Below are positions 15,986 to 24,699 of a stretch of DNA of 27,047 nt, piece after piece; the first letter of the stretch is position 1, and the number at the start of each line of letters is the position of its first letter. Source of the DNA: JAABRE01 sp964413275 (GTDB taxonomy: Bacteria; Cyanobacteriota; Cyanobacteriia; Cyanobacteriales; JAABRE01); the NCBI GenBank assembly GCA_964413275.1, contig CAYPSO010000063.1, positions 1 to 27,047 on the forward strand. The letters are read 5' to 3'. The notes beneath the pieces are model-generated. The model made no database searches and was not told where the DNA came from. It saw only the letters and a list, made by a program, of their open reading frames with translations. The position numbers and the translations under genes were made by a program.

Positions 15986-16648
15986 CTAATCTAACTGAAA
16001 TAAAAATGTTACTTTATCTTCTTTACCTAAACTAATTTGATCTCCCATTTTTAGCTTATGGCGGTTTCCTTCTAATAAAGGTAAATGGTTAATAAAAGTA
16101 CCATTAGAACTACCTAAATCTTCAATATAAAAATCATCATTTTCGACCACTAATCTTCCATGAATACGAGAGACAATTTCTGAATTAGGAAAACCAGAAA
16201 CATCTATATCAGGAGGAAATTGATTATTCGGTTTGCCCAAATTAATCACCGACAAATTTTGAGGAATTTCAATAACAGTATTAGTTTGGAGATGAATTAA
16301 TTTAGCCGTTTTTTTCTCTTGTAAAACAGTTGCCATCAATCCAGATTGATTTGTCGGTTTAACTGTTTTCTTAGGATCATTTTCAGTTTTCCTTGGTTCA
16401 ATTGGATTAATTACAGACTCAGGTGAAGAAATTTCTACATTCTCATCTTCGGATAAGTCAACTTCTCCAACAGATTCACTAGATTTAGATTGCAAATTAA
16501 AACCACAGTTACCACAAAAAATTGCATCCCCTTGAATACTCGCTCCGCATTGAGGACAAGAGATTATAGAAGGTAAATCAGTATAACAAGCCTCACATTG
16601 CAGTGCAGCTTCTGGATTTTTGTGATTGCAATTTGGACAAACAATCAT
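15986..16648 (-). CDS. zinc-ribbon and FHA domain protein
   Basis: The 220-residue protein begins with two zinc ribbons (CxxC pairs at C4/C7, C18/C21 and C31/C34, C45/C48). An acidic, Ser/Pro-rich linker (about 55-110) follows, then a C-terminal FHA domain (about 115-218) with SRIH (160-163) and GSSNGTFIN (179-187), the residues that bind phosphothreonine. This architecture is common in cyanobacterial Ser/Thr-kinase signalling. It is probably a cytosolic adaptor that docks on phosphorylated partners. It lies 36 nt after pgl on the same strand; a direct link to that enzyme is not shown. Confidence 0.9.
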   Translation of the reverse strand: MIVCPNCNHKNPEAALQCEACYTDLPSIISCPQCGASIQGDAIFCGNCGFNLQSKSSESVGEVDLSEDENVEISSPESVINPIEPRKTENDPKKTVKPTNQSGLMATVLQEKKTAKLIHLQTNTVIEIPQNLSVINLGKPNNQFPPDIDVSGFPNSEIVSRIHGRLVVENDDFYIEDLGSSNGTFINHLPLLEGNRHKLKMGDQISLGKEDKVTFLFQLD

Positions 16649-16684
16649 GAAACTTAATCTATAAATTATTCAATATTCTAATTA

Positions 16685-17410
16685 TTAATCTATGATAACC
16701 TTAGCTCCTGCCGTATTGTCTAAAAGCCACCAAAGTTCTCCTTGAGGTTGAATTAAACGAGAAGGATAGTTATTTGCGTCTGCTATTGGTGCAAAAATTT
16801 GATCTAATGCAGCTTGTTTATTACTACCAGCTACTAAAAAAATTACACAACGAGCCTGATTAATTAAAGGTACAGTAAAAGTAAGGCGAGGTTGTCCATC
16901 TTTCTTACCTACCGTAATCAGACTATCTTTTACTTGTAAAGCTTCTGTATGGGGAAAAAGAGATGCCGTATGACCATCGTCTCCCATACCCAATAAAATT
17001 ATGTCAAAAATAGGTATTTCAGGCTCATTAACTGCAAAAAAACTGCGTATTTCATTATCATAGGTTTGAGCATCAATGATTGGATTACCTGCATTAGTTG
17101 GCATAGGATGAATATTACTAGGAGGAATATTCACAGAATCTAACCAAGCAAGACGTGCCATTTTTTGATTACTATCAGGATGGGTAGGGGGTACATATCG
17201 CTCATCTCCCCAAAATACCTGAATTTTATCCCAAGTTAAAGATTGATTTGCTAGTCTTTCATATAAAGGTTTTGGGGTACTACCACCAGCTAAAGCAATA
17301 GTACATAAACCTCTTTCTTGAATAGATAATTCTATTTTTTCTTTAACTAAAGCTAATCCTCGTTCGATTAAAGCGGTTTTATCTCCCACAACTTCAATAA
17401 ATTTAGCCAT
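16685..17410 (-). CDS. pgl: 6-phosphogluconolactonase
   Basis: The enzyme hydrolyses 6-phosphogluconolactone in the oxidative pentose phosphate pathway. IALAGGSTPKPLYERL (38-53), VFWGDERYVPPTHPDSN (66-81) and GMGDDGHTASLFPHT (141-155) are the three diagnostic segments of the NagB-like Pgl family. Length of 241 aa is normal. It is divergent from the HpsJ-like gene and followed at 36 nt by the FHA gene, with which it may share a transcript. Confidence 0.95.
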   Translation of the reverse strand: MAKFIEVVGDKTALIERGLALVKEKIELSIQERGLCTIALAGGSTPKPLYERLANQSLTWDKIQVFWGDERYVPPTHPDSNQKMARLAWLDSVNIPPSNIHPMPTNAGNPIIDAQTYDNEIRSFFAVNEPEIPIFDIILLGMGDDGHTASLFPHTEALQVKDSLITVGKKDGQPRLTFTVPLINQARCVIFLVAGSNKQAALDQIFAPIADANNYPSRLIQPQGELWWLLDNTAGAKVIID

Positions 17411-17525
17411 ACTATTTTAGGTATTGTGTAATGATCTAACTGCTTCTAAGATATATCCGAAGTTAATTCGTTTATCTTAAATTAGTAAGTAATTTCAATC
17501 AATCTATTAATTGTCTCATAAATCT

Positions 17526-18332
17526 ATGAATAACGTAAGCAGCTTTACTTCTCTTTCTCTTAAATTAGTCGGCATAATCTTGTTTCTTTCTTCTTTTCTG
17601 GATTATGCTATTTTGGCCTTTCCCTTTGAACCCTTGGAAGCTCGATGGCAAATTGGTTATATCAGTACAGTAGTCGATCGAGGTATCATTCCGATGATCG
17701 GTATAGCTTTTGTTTTAGCAGCTTACTGGATTGATAATGCTGGTGGCAAGTCTAAAGCTTCTATCTTTGATGTGAGATTACCCATGTTTGTCTGTGCTAG
17801 TTTGTTAGGACTGGTTTTCTTACTGTTTGTACCCCTTTACTTGAATAATCTTCGTACTATTAGTGCGGATGCTCAAGAACAAATTAGTCAGAGAGCCACC
17901 GAAGTTGAACAACGTTTACAAACAGAATTTGACCAACTTAACGCACTTTTAACTAATCAGGATAGAATTAAAGAACTCGATCAAAATATCCAACAAATTA
18001 ACCAAGCTCTTAGTAGCGGACAAATTCAAGGACAACAATTAAACCCACAACAAAAACAACAATTAGAACAACAAAAACAAAGACTTGAAGGGTTACGTAG
18101 TCTTCGAGGCAAACCAGAAGAAATGGAAAAAAGACTTAATGAAGTACAAACTAGATTGCGTAGTCAAAAATTAGAAACTGAAAAACAAGCTAAAACAGAA
18201 ACCCTTAAACGGGGATTACGCATTGGTTTGAGTAGTCTTATGTTGGCAGCCGGTTATAGTACCATAGGCTGGCTTGGTTTAAAAGACAGCATGGGTTCTA
18301 AACCTCCTTCTAGTCGTAAACCAAAACGTTAA
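17526..18332 (+). CDS. HpsJ-like membrane protein with coiled coil
   Basis: Residue numbers here count from the upstream TTG at 17511. Three hydrophobic segments come first (about 17-37, 53-70, 90-111), then a long Gln/Glu-rich coiled coil (about 115-225), and a final membrane segment (about 240-261) with a basic tail. The start LKLVGIILFLSSFLDYAIL and VDRGIIPMIGIAFVLAAYWI match cyanobacterial HpsJ-family proteins, named from hormogonium polysaccharide secretion in filamentous species. In a unicellular host the role may be envelope or pilus related. ATG 17526 is preferred; the TTG adds five residues. Function inferred only. Confidence 0.7.
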   Translation: MNNVSSFTSLSLKLVGIILFLSSFLDYAILAFPFEPLEARWQIGYISTVVDRGIIPMIGIAFVLAAYWIDNAGGKSKASIFDVRLPMFVCASLLGLVFLLFVPLYLNNLRTISADAQEQISQRATEVEQRLQTEFDQLNALLTNQDRIKELDQNIQQINQALSSGQIQGQQLNPQQKQQLEQQKQRLEGLRSLRGKPEEMEKRLNEVQTRLRSQKLETEKQAKTETLKRGLRIGLSSLMLAAGYSTIGWLGLKDSMGSKPPSSRKPKR

Positions 18333-18689
18333 TTATTTCCAATTAATAATAATAATGGTAAAATAGAATACTATTATCTTAAGTTCTGCTAATTATTTCA
18401 TAGAGAACTTATCTGTTTTTGTTGATTGTTAATTGTTAATGGTTAATTAATTTATTGCAATTGACTTTTAGCGATCGACTGGCTAAAAACTAGCTTTGAT
18501 TATGAATATTTAAGGAAACATATAAATTTTTTCTTATATGTACATAATCAAAGTAGGATTATATTTTTTAATTAAGTTGCAATTTTGCTGTTTTTATTTC
18601 AAGAATCGTCAATTATTTGCACAATTTTTAAAAAAAAATCTGTTGATCGGATAGTTAATAAAGAAAATTATAGGAGAATGTAAACTTCT
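18333..18689. other. 357-nt non-coding gap with short heptads and a structured element
   Basis: No credible gene is seen here. It holds a short heptad series TTGATTG-TTAATTG-TTAATGG-TTAATTA (18422-18449), a near-HIP1 GCGATCGA near 18472, and the two-part inverted repeat listed separately at 18494-18553. An AGGAG (18672-18676) lies 13 nt before the GTG of the DUF502 gene. It most likely carries that operon's promoter and leader. Confidence 0.6.
18494..18553 (+). ncRNA. candidate structured RNA or leader element
   Basis: CTTTGATTATG (18494-18504) and CATAATCAAAG (18543-18553) are exact 11-bp reverse complements. Nested inside, ACATATAA (18518-18525) and TTATATGT (18534-18541) are exact 8-bp complements around an 8-nt T-rich loop. 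The only unpaired parts are a 13-nt bulge on the 5' side and one A on the other. Two stacked perfect stems in non-coding DNA suggest a folded RNA or a cruciform regulatory site, 137 nt before the DUF502 start. No known RNA family is recognised; the strand is assumed from the downstream gene. Confidence 0.45.
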
Positions 18690-19421
18690 GTGCTAGAACG
18701 CTTAAAACAAGATCTCAAAAACGATCTAATAGCGGGTCTTTTAGTGGTAATACCTTTAGCTACTACCATCTGGTTGACCATTACGGTTTCTAGTTGGGTG
18801 ATTAATTTTTTAACCCAAATTCCTAAACAACTAAATCCTTTTGATAGTTTAAACCCAATTTTAACCAATATTCTTAACTTTTTTGTAGGTTTAGCAGTTC
18901 CATTATTCGCAATTTTATTAATTGGTTTAATGGCTAGAAATATTGCTGGTAAATGGTTACTAGATTTAGGGGAAAAAATTTTACAAGGAATCCCTTTAGC
19001 TGGTTCTGTTTATAAAACTTTAAAACAAATCTTAGAAACTTTACTTAAAGATTCTAAGGATAAGTTTCGCCGAGTTGTTATGGTTGAATATCCAAGAAGA
19101 GGAATTTGGAGTATAGGATTTGTTACAGGAACAGTTAGTGCTAATCTTCAATCCCATTTACCAGAAACAATGATAAGTGTGTTTATTCCCACAACTCCTA
19201 ATCCTACCTCTGGTTGGTATGCCATAGTCCCAGAAAGTGATGTGATTAATTTATCCATTTCCATTGAAGATGCTTTTAAAGTTTTAATTTCTGGTGGTAT
19301 TGTTAACCCTAATACTACTCCTTCAACCATAACAAAAAAGGATTATAAACCAGTTCCCCTAGAGGATTTAGCAGAAGAAAAACGCCAACTAATTGCTTTA
19401 GAAGAAGACAACACTTATTAG
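18690..19421 (+). CDS. DUF502 membrane protein
   Basis: The 243-residue protein has two strong membrane segments (LIAGLLVVIPLATTIWLTITVSSWVINFL near the N-terminus and ILNFFVGLAVPLFAILLIGLMA near 58-79). The conserved soluble DUF502 region follows: IPLAGSVYKTLKQILETL, VVMVEYPRRGIWSIGFVTG and VFIPTTPNPTSGWYAIVPESDV. DUF502 is widespread in cyanobacteria and plants (LIKE-COV proteins) but has no established biochemical role. It starts with GTG because an in-frame TAA lies 9 nt upstream; no ATG start is available. It is 15 nt before nusB, an arrangement often kept in cyanobacteria. Confidence 0.88.
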   Translation: MLERLKQDLKNDLIAGLLVVIPLATTIWLTITVSSWVINFLTQIPKQLNPFDSLNPILTNILNFFVGLAVPLFAILLIGLMARNIAGKWLLDLGEKILQGIPLAGSVYKTLKQILETLLKDSKDKFRRVVMVEYPRRGIWSIGFVTGTVSANLQSHLPETMISVFIPTTPNPTSGWYAIVPESDVINLSISIEDAFKVLISGGIVNPNTTPSTITKKDYKPVPLEDLAEEKRQLIALEEDNTY

Positions 19422-19436
19422 TCTAAATAAAAAATT

Positions 19437-20108
19437 ATGCCTCCTCAAAAAAAAAACAAAAAAGCTGAAGAACAACAAAAATTACCTCGTCGTATTGCTC
19501 GTGAATTAGCTTTATTGAGTATTAGTCAAATTAAGGGAAATTCAGAAAAACTTGAGCAGTTAGAATTAAATAATTTAACAGTTGCTGCTATTCGTACTCT
19601 TAGTAGTGAAATAAGAGATACATTAGAAACTGCAGCTTCAGAAATTAAGCGCAGTAACGAACAATTATTAAAAAGTGAAACCCACGCAGCAAGTCTTCAT
19701 AGTTCTAGAGCTATGGTAAAAGATGCCTTAGAATTAACTCAAAAAGCTATTAACAGTTTAGGCATAGCAGTAGAATTACCAGAATTAATTCAGTTATCCC
19801 AACAACATGAAGTAAGAAAATATGCTTTAGAATTAATTGCAACAGTTCATAGAAGAAATGAGGAAATTGAAGAATTACTTCAAGAATCATTACAAGACTG
19901 GCAACTAAAACGTCTTTCCAGAATAGATAGTGATATTTTAAGAATTGCTGTAGGGGAAATTTTGTATTTAGAAACTCCCGAAAATGTAGCTGTAAATGAG
20001 GCTATAGAATTAGCTAAAATTTATTCCGATTCAGAAGGACATCGTTTTATTCAGGGTGTTTTACGTCGAGTTACCAATCGCCTAAAATTAAATCAACAAA
20101 GTAGTTAG
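19437..20108 (+). CDS. nusB: transcription antitermination factor NusB
   Basis: NusB binds boxA RNA with NusE/S10 during rRNA antitermination. The N-terminal PRRIARELALLSISQI and the C-terminal block LQDWQLKRLSRIDSDILRIAVGEILYLETPENVAVNEAIELAKIYSDSEGHRFIQGVLRRV are diagnostic. At 223 aa it is longer than E. coli NusB (139) because of a roughly 80-residue helical insert in the middle, as seen in cyanobacterial NusB. It follows DUF502 by 15 nt and precedes ftsY across a 204-nt gap with a heptad array. Confidence 0.93.
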   Translation: MPPQKKNKKAEEQQKLPRRIARELALLSISQIKGNSEKLEQLELNNLTVAAIRTLSSEIRDTLETAASEIKRSNEQLLKSETHAASLHSSRAMVKDALELTQKAINSLGIAVELPELIQLSQQHEVRKYALELIATVHRRNEEIEELLQESLQDWQLKRLSRIDSDILRIAVGEILYLETPENVAVNEAIELAKIYSDSEGHRFIQGVLRRVTNRLKLNQQSS

Positions 20109-20115
20109 GGATTAG

Positions 20116-20206
20116 TTAGCTTTTAGCGGTTAGCTTTTAGCTTTTAGCTTTTAGCCGAATACTGAATACTAAATACTACATTCCCCCTCCTGACTACTGA
20201 CTACTA
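20116..20206. repeat. composite heptad tandem array (13 units)
   Basis: The 91 nt divide without slippage into 7-mers: six TTAGCxx units, three AATACTx units, then CATTCCC, CCTCCTG, ACTACTG and ACTACTA. It lies in the 204-nt nusB-ftsY gap. The junction TTAGCCGAATACTGA (20151-20165) also occurs, on the other strand, in the array at 24700. This matches the heptameric STRR-type repeats of cyanobacteria. The rest of the gap shows only AT-rich DNA before ftsY. Confidence 0.88.
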
Positions 20207-20312
20207 CTTTTAGCAAATAACTATCTTTTGAGAGAGACATCAAACTTACTTAAAAAGTGTAAACTGGAAAACATAAAAAATTATCCTTAAAAATTAATTA
20301 TTAGTTAACAAT

Positions 20313-21452
20313 ATGTTTAATTGGTTTCGTCGTCGTAAAGATGACAGTGACAGCTCTCAAACACAAAGTTCATCAGAACCAAAACAAGAACTAAGTCCCA
20401 AAGTAGAAAAGGATTCTCCTATTTTAGAAACAAATTCTACTGCTACGGAGATCGATCCAGAATTAATGTGGTCTGTTAAAGTTTTAGCAGATCAAGGCCG
20501 TAAACAGGAAGAAATGGCCAGGGAAGAACTCGATTGGCTTAAAAGACTACGTCAAGGCTTAGGGAAAAGTCGTCGGGAATTAGGCAATCAACTTAAAGGA
20601 ATTATTGGTCAAGGGCCTTTAGATAGCAAGGCCATTGATGACATTGAAGCTTTACTTCTACAGGCAGATGTTGGTGTTGAAGCAACTGATTATATTATTG
20701 GAAAATTAGAGAAAAAAGTAAGGGAAGAATCCTTACCTTCAGAACAAGCTTTTGAATATTTAAAAAGTATTCTCTGTGAAATTTTGGAACGCCCTTTAAA
20801 ATATACAGGAAAAAAACAATTTGCTCCTGAAAAAGAGCGTTTAAATGTGTGGTTGATGACAGGGGTGAATGGAGCAGGAAAAACGACTACTATCGGAAAA
20901 TTAGCCAATTTAGCCAAAAAATCTGGTTATAATAGCTTGATAGTTGCCGCAGATACCTTTAGAGCCGCCGCAGTTGAACAGGTTAAAGTATGGGGGGCAA
21001 GAAGTGAAACACCAGTAATTGCCAATCCGGGCCAAAATACCGATCCTGCGGCTGTAGTATTTGATGGTATTAATGCAGCTCTTGCTAAAAATATTAATTT
21101 ATTATTAGTAGATACCGCCGGGCGTTTACAAAATAAAAAAAATTTAATGGAAGAATTAGCTAAAATTAGAAAAATTATTGATAAGAAAGCACCATTAGCT
21201 AAAGTAGAATCTTTACTGGTATTAGATGCAACTTTAGGTCAAAATGGTTTGCGTCAAGCTCAAATATTTTCAGAAACCGCTAAATTAACAGGTGTGGTGT
21301 TAACTAAATTAGATGGAACTGCCAAAGGAGGTGTAGCGTTTGCAGTAGCTCAACAACTAGATCTACCAATCCGTTTTATCGGTGCTGGAGAAGGCATAGA
21401 AGATTTACGTCCCTTTTCTAGTTATGAATTTGTCGAAGCACTACTTAATTAA
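20313..21452 (+). CDS. ftsY: signal recognition particle receptor FtsY
   Basis: FtsY docks SRP-ribosome complexes at the membrane. After an acidic N-terminal region (about 10-50), the NG domain carries the GTPase motifs: G1 TGVNGAGKTTT (183-193), DTFRAAAVEQ (214-223), LLVDTAGRL, and TKLDGTAKGG with the C-terminal GAGEGIEDLRPF. Length of 379 aa is normal without an extended A domain. The first residues MFNWFRRRKD may help membrane contact. It follows nusB in an order common to many cyanobacteria. Confidence 0.96.
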   Translation: MFNWFRRRKDDSDSSQTQSSSEPKQELSPKVEKDSPILETNSTATEIDPELMWSVKVLADQGRKQEEMAREELDWLKRLRQGLGKSRRELGNQLKGIIGQGPLDSKAIDDIEALLLQADVGVEATDYIIGKLEKKVREESLPSEQAFEYLKSILCEILERPLKYTGKKQFAPEKERLNVWLMTGVNGAGKTTTIGKLANLAKKSGYNSLIVAADTFRAAAVEQVKVWGARSETPVIANPGQNTDPAAVVFDGINAALAKNINLLLVDTAGRLQNKKNLMEELAKIRKIIDKKAPLAKVESLLVLDATLGQNGLRQAQIFSETAKLTGVVLTKLDGTAKGGVAFAVAQQLDLPIRFIGAGEGIEDLRPFSSYEFVEALLN

Positions 21453-21460
21453 GGATTAAT

Positions 21461-21495
21461 AGTTATTATGTTCTCGATGGAAAAACGTGATAACT
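21461..21495 (+). other. 12-bp stem-loop between ftsY and the phosphatase gene
   Basis: AGTTATTATGTT (21461-21472) pairs with AACGTGATAACT (21484-21495) as RNA over 12 positions, two of them G-U wobbles, around an 11-nt loop. No T-run follows; an AATAAT-rich leader does. It may be a weak terminator or a processing site in the transcript. Confidence 0.45.
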
Positions 21496-21535
21496 AAATA
21501 AATAATAATAAATAATAAATAATAAGTGATAATAA

Positions 21536-22930
21536 GTGTCTATTTACTCAAATGTGGAAAAAAATTCTTATCCCATAAGAATAGAACAAGCTAAGGAACA
21601 ATCTACCCCAGTTTTAGCCTTAAAAGAATTGGTGGCTCGTTTACATCGAGAACAAAATAAAATTCAAAATTTATTAAGTTCTTTAGGTTTTGCTCTGCGA
21701 AGTTTTAATAATTTAAACCAATTTCTAGAACTTACACCATTAATGGCTTCGAGGGTAGCTGATGCCGAAGGTGGAGCATTAATTTTATTAAAAAATGATG
21801 GTCAAGTTAAATTAGAGCAAGTCCATTGTCAAAATACTTATACTTGTAACGGCATTCGCCAAGGCATAGAAAAACTTACTAGAGAAATAACCATTTTCAG
21901 AACAGATAATTCCTTATTTTCTTTAGATGAAGAAATTAGGAAATATCTACCAGAAAATATGCAATTGTTTAGTACGCCAATTTTAGTTAAAAATGCTGAA
22001 AGAGGCAGATTATATGTATTTAGTTCAGATCCTGATTATGTTTGGAATCCCACTCGCAAAAAATTAGTGCAATTAGTAGCCGATCAAACATCAGTAGCTA
22101 TTGCCAATAACGAACTTACCAGTGAATTAAGGAAAAAAGAAAGGCAAGATCGAGAATTAGAAATAGGCTCAGAAATTCAATATCATTTACTACCCGGAAA
22201 ATGTCCTGACATAGAAGGAATTGAATTAGCAGCAATTTGTAAAGCAGCCAATCGTATTGGCGGAGATTATTATGATTTTATCCCCACTAATTACGATCGC
22301 GTAACTCGAAAAGAAGGAAAAGTACAAAACTGTCCCCATGTACCTTGGAGTATTATCATTGGTGATGTCATGGGCAAAGGAGTCCCGGCGGGCTTGATTA
22401 TGACCATGACAAGGGGAATGCTCAGGGCTGAAATCCTGAATCGTCATTCGCCCGCTAAAATTTTAGAACACTTAAACCGAGTAATGTATGCTGATTTAGA
22501 AAATTCCCATCGTTTTGTAACTTTATTTTATTCTGAATACGATCCTGTTTCTAAAATATTGTCCTACAGTAATGCAGCCCACAATCCTCCCTTATTATGG
22601 CATTACGATACTCATTCTGTGGAAAAATTAGACACTTGGGGCATGTTAATCGGCTTAGAATCTGATTCAGAATACGAAGATGCTCAAACTCAGCTATATG
22701 AAGGGGATATAGTTCTTTATTATACTGACGGTTTAACCGATGCGGTCAACCAACACGGCGATCGCTTTGACGAGGATAATCTTTATAATTCTTTTAAATG
22801 GGCTTGTTTGCACTTCGAGGGTGCTCAGGAGATTTTGGATTATTTACTAGAGGAAGTTCATAAATTTATCGGTGCAGAAAATCGTTATAGCGATGATATT
22901 ACCTTAGTAGTCATGAAAATTAAAAACTAA
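21536..22930 (+). CDS. GAF and SpoIIE-type PP2C phosphatase (RsbU-like)
   Basis: The 464-residue protein is a Ser/Thr phosphatase of the RsbU/SpoIIE group, which usually dephosphorylates an anti-sigma-factor antagonist. An N-terminal helical region (about 25-55) leads into a GAF-like sensor domain (about 60-195) and then a PP2C_SIG domain with the metal-binding motifs GGDYYDF (242-248) and GDVMGKG (276-282), then TDGLTDA and DDITLVV near the C-terminus. All catalytic acids seen in the family are present. The start is GTG with no clear Shine-Dalgarno. It follows ftsY by 83 nt. The ligand of the GAF domain and the target are unknown. Confidence 0.92.
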   Translation: MSIYSNVEKNSYPIRIEQAKEQSTPVLALKELVARLHREQNKIQNLLSSLGFALRSFNNLNQFLELTPLMASRVADAEGGALILLKNDGQVKLEQVHCQNTYTCNGIRQGIEKLTREITIFRTDNSLFSLDEEIRKYLPENMQLFSTPILVKNAERGRLYVFSSDPDYVWNPTRKKLVQLVADQTSVAIANNELTSELRKKERQDRELEIGSEIQYHLLPGKCPDIEGIELAAICKAANRIGGDYYDFIPTNYDRVTRKEGKVQNCPHVPWSIIIGDVMGKGVPAGLIMTMTRGMLRAEILNRHSPAKILEHLNRVMYADLENSHRFVTLFYSEYDPVSKILSYSNAAHNPPLLWHYDTHSVEKLDTWGMLIGLESDSEYEDAQTQLYEGDIVLYYTDGLTDAVNQHGDRFDEDNLYNSFKWACLHFEGAQEILDYLLEEVHKFIGAENRYSDDITLVVMKIKN

Positions 22931-23008
22931 AAACTAGCATTATATTTAATTAATTAATAATCAGCAATTTTGCTAAAGTTAAAGCAGTAAATTTTTTCGT
23001 AAATATCC

Positions 23009-23263
23009 ATGAATTTAAGTGAAACGCCATTATTAGCTCTTGAATTAATAAATTTTCCCATCCAACAGGAAAATTATTTTTTAGCTTATCAAAATCCTTC
23101 CCAAACTCAGACACAGATATTAATTAGTCAAAAAATCGAAGACATTGATATTTTAGCTGACATGAGAAAGGCTTGGGATAATTTTATAGATTCTGGTCAA
23201 GTTTGGGCTTTATTAATTGGACTATCTATCGGTTATATGTTTCGTGGTTTTACTTCTTTTTAA
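23009..23263 (+). CDS. small protein with C-terminal membrane segment
   Basis: The 84-residue protein has a charged N-terminal half and ends in WALLIGLSIGYMFRGFTSF, a likely single membrane anchor. The segment before it (ILADMRKAWDNFIDSGQ) looks amphipathic. I recognise no named family. It lies between the phosphatase and argH on the same strand, 33 nt before argH, and may belong to that transcript. Real gene likely, function unknown. Confidence 0.6.
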   Translation: MNLSETPLLALELINFPIQQENYFLAYQNPSQTQTQILISQKIEDIDILADMRKAWDNFIDSGQVWALLIGLSIGYMFRGFTSF

Positions 23264-23296
23264 GTTTTGCTAATCTAATTTTAACTTTTTCTGACA

Positions 23297-24685
23297 ATGA
23301 ATCAAAAAAAAACTTGGAGCGATCGCTTTGAAACCGCTCTCAATCCAGTGATTGCTATTTTTAATGCGAGTATTAGCTTTGATATTGCTCTAATTGAATA
23401 TGATATTACTGGATCGATAGCTCATGGCAAAATGTTAGCCCATACCGGTATTATCTCCGTAGAGGAAGGAGAAAAATTAGTAACAGCCCTCGAACAAATT
23501 CGTCAAGAATATCGAGATGGGAACTTTAATCCCGGAGTTGAAGCAGAAGATGTGCATTTTGCCGTTGAGCGTCGTTTGACAGAGCTTATTGGAGATGTAG
23601 GCAAAAAATTACACACGGCGAGATCTCGTAACGATCAAGTAGGTACTGATATAAGGCTTTATTTACGAGATCAAATCGAACAAATTAGAGATTTAATTAG
23701 AAATTTACAACAAGTTCTTTTAAATCATGCTGTAAATCATGTTGAAACCCTAATTCCGGGTTATACTCACTTGCAACGGGCGCAACCGTTGAGTTTAGCT
23801 CACCATTTGATGGCTTATTTTCAGATGTTACAAAGAGATTGGCAAAGATTAGGGGAAATTTATCAACGTACTAATATTTCACCTTTAGGAAGTGGTGCTT
23901 TAGCGGGGACTACTTTCCCCATAGATCGTCATTACACTGCCTCCCTGCTTAATTTTGGCGGTGTATATGCCAATAGTTTGGATGGGGTGAGCGATCGAGA
24001 TTTTGCGATCGAATTTCTCTGTGCTTCTAGCTTGATCATGGTACATTTAAGTCGTTTCAGCGAAGAAATTATTTTATGGGCTTCAGAAGAATTTAGTTTT
24101 GTTACCCTGAAAGATAATTGCTCCACTGGTTCGAGCATTATGCCTCAGAAAAAAAATCCCGATGTACCAGAACTAATTAGAGGTAAAACTGGACGAGTAT
24201 TTGGTCATTTACAAGCTCTATTAGTAATCATGAAAGGATTGCCTTTGGCTTATAACAAAGACTTACAGGAAGATAAAGAAGCTATCTTTGATGGGGTAAA
24301 TACCGTTAAAGGCTGCCTTGAAGCTATGACTATTTTATTAGCAGAAGGACTAGAATTTAAAGAACAACGTTTAGCCCAAGCAGTGGCTTCTGATTTTTCC
24401 AATGCCACAGATGTTGCTGATTATCTAGCGACAAAAGGTGTACCATTTCGAGAAGCTTATAATCTGGTAGGAAAAGTTGTTAAAACCAGTCTAGCAGCCG
24501 GTAAATTACTTAAGGATTTAACCCTAGAGGAATGGCAACAATTGCATCCTGCTTTTGAAGCCGACATTTATAAAGCGATTGCTCCTCAACAAGTTGTAGC
24601 TGCTCGTAATAGTTACGGTGGTACGGGTTTTGAGCAAGTAAGACAAGCTTTAGAAAATGCTAAATCTTTGTTGCACTCTGATTAA
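23297..24685 (+). CDS. argH: argininosuccinate lyase
   Basis: The enzyme splits argininosuccinate to arginine and fumarate, the last step of arginine synthesis. The fumarase/lyase signature GSSIMPQKKNPD is at 278-289, with SRNDQ at 110-114 and the catalytic-region GYTHLQRAQP (155-164). The 462-aa length is standard. The ATG at 23297 lies 22 nt before a HIP1 octamer (23319). A 198-nt gap with a large heptad array follows. Confidence 0.97.
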   Translation: MNQKKTWSDRFETALNPVIAIFNASISFDIALIEYDITGSIAHGKMLAHTGIISVEEGEKLVTALEQIRQEYRDGNFNPGVEAEDVHFAVERRLTELIGDVGKKLHTARSRNDQVGTDIRLYLRDQIEQIRDLIRNLQQVLLNHAVNHVETLIPGYTHLQRAQPLSLAHHLMAYFQMLQRDWQRLGEIYQRTNISPLGSGALAGTTFPIDRHYTASLLNFGGVYANSLDGVSDRDFAIEFLCASSLIMVHLSRFSEEIILWASEEFSFVTLKDNCSTGSSIMPQKKNPDVPELIRGKTGRVFGHLQALLVIMKGLPLAYNKDLQEDKEAIFDGVNTVKGCLEAMTILLAEGLEFKEQRLAQAVASDFSNATDVADYLATKGVPFREAYNLVGKVVKTSLAAGKLLKDLTLEEWQQLHPAFEADIYKAIAPQQVVAARNSYGGTGFEQVRQALENAKSLLHSD

Positions 24686-24699
24686 ATAATTGATTTAGT

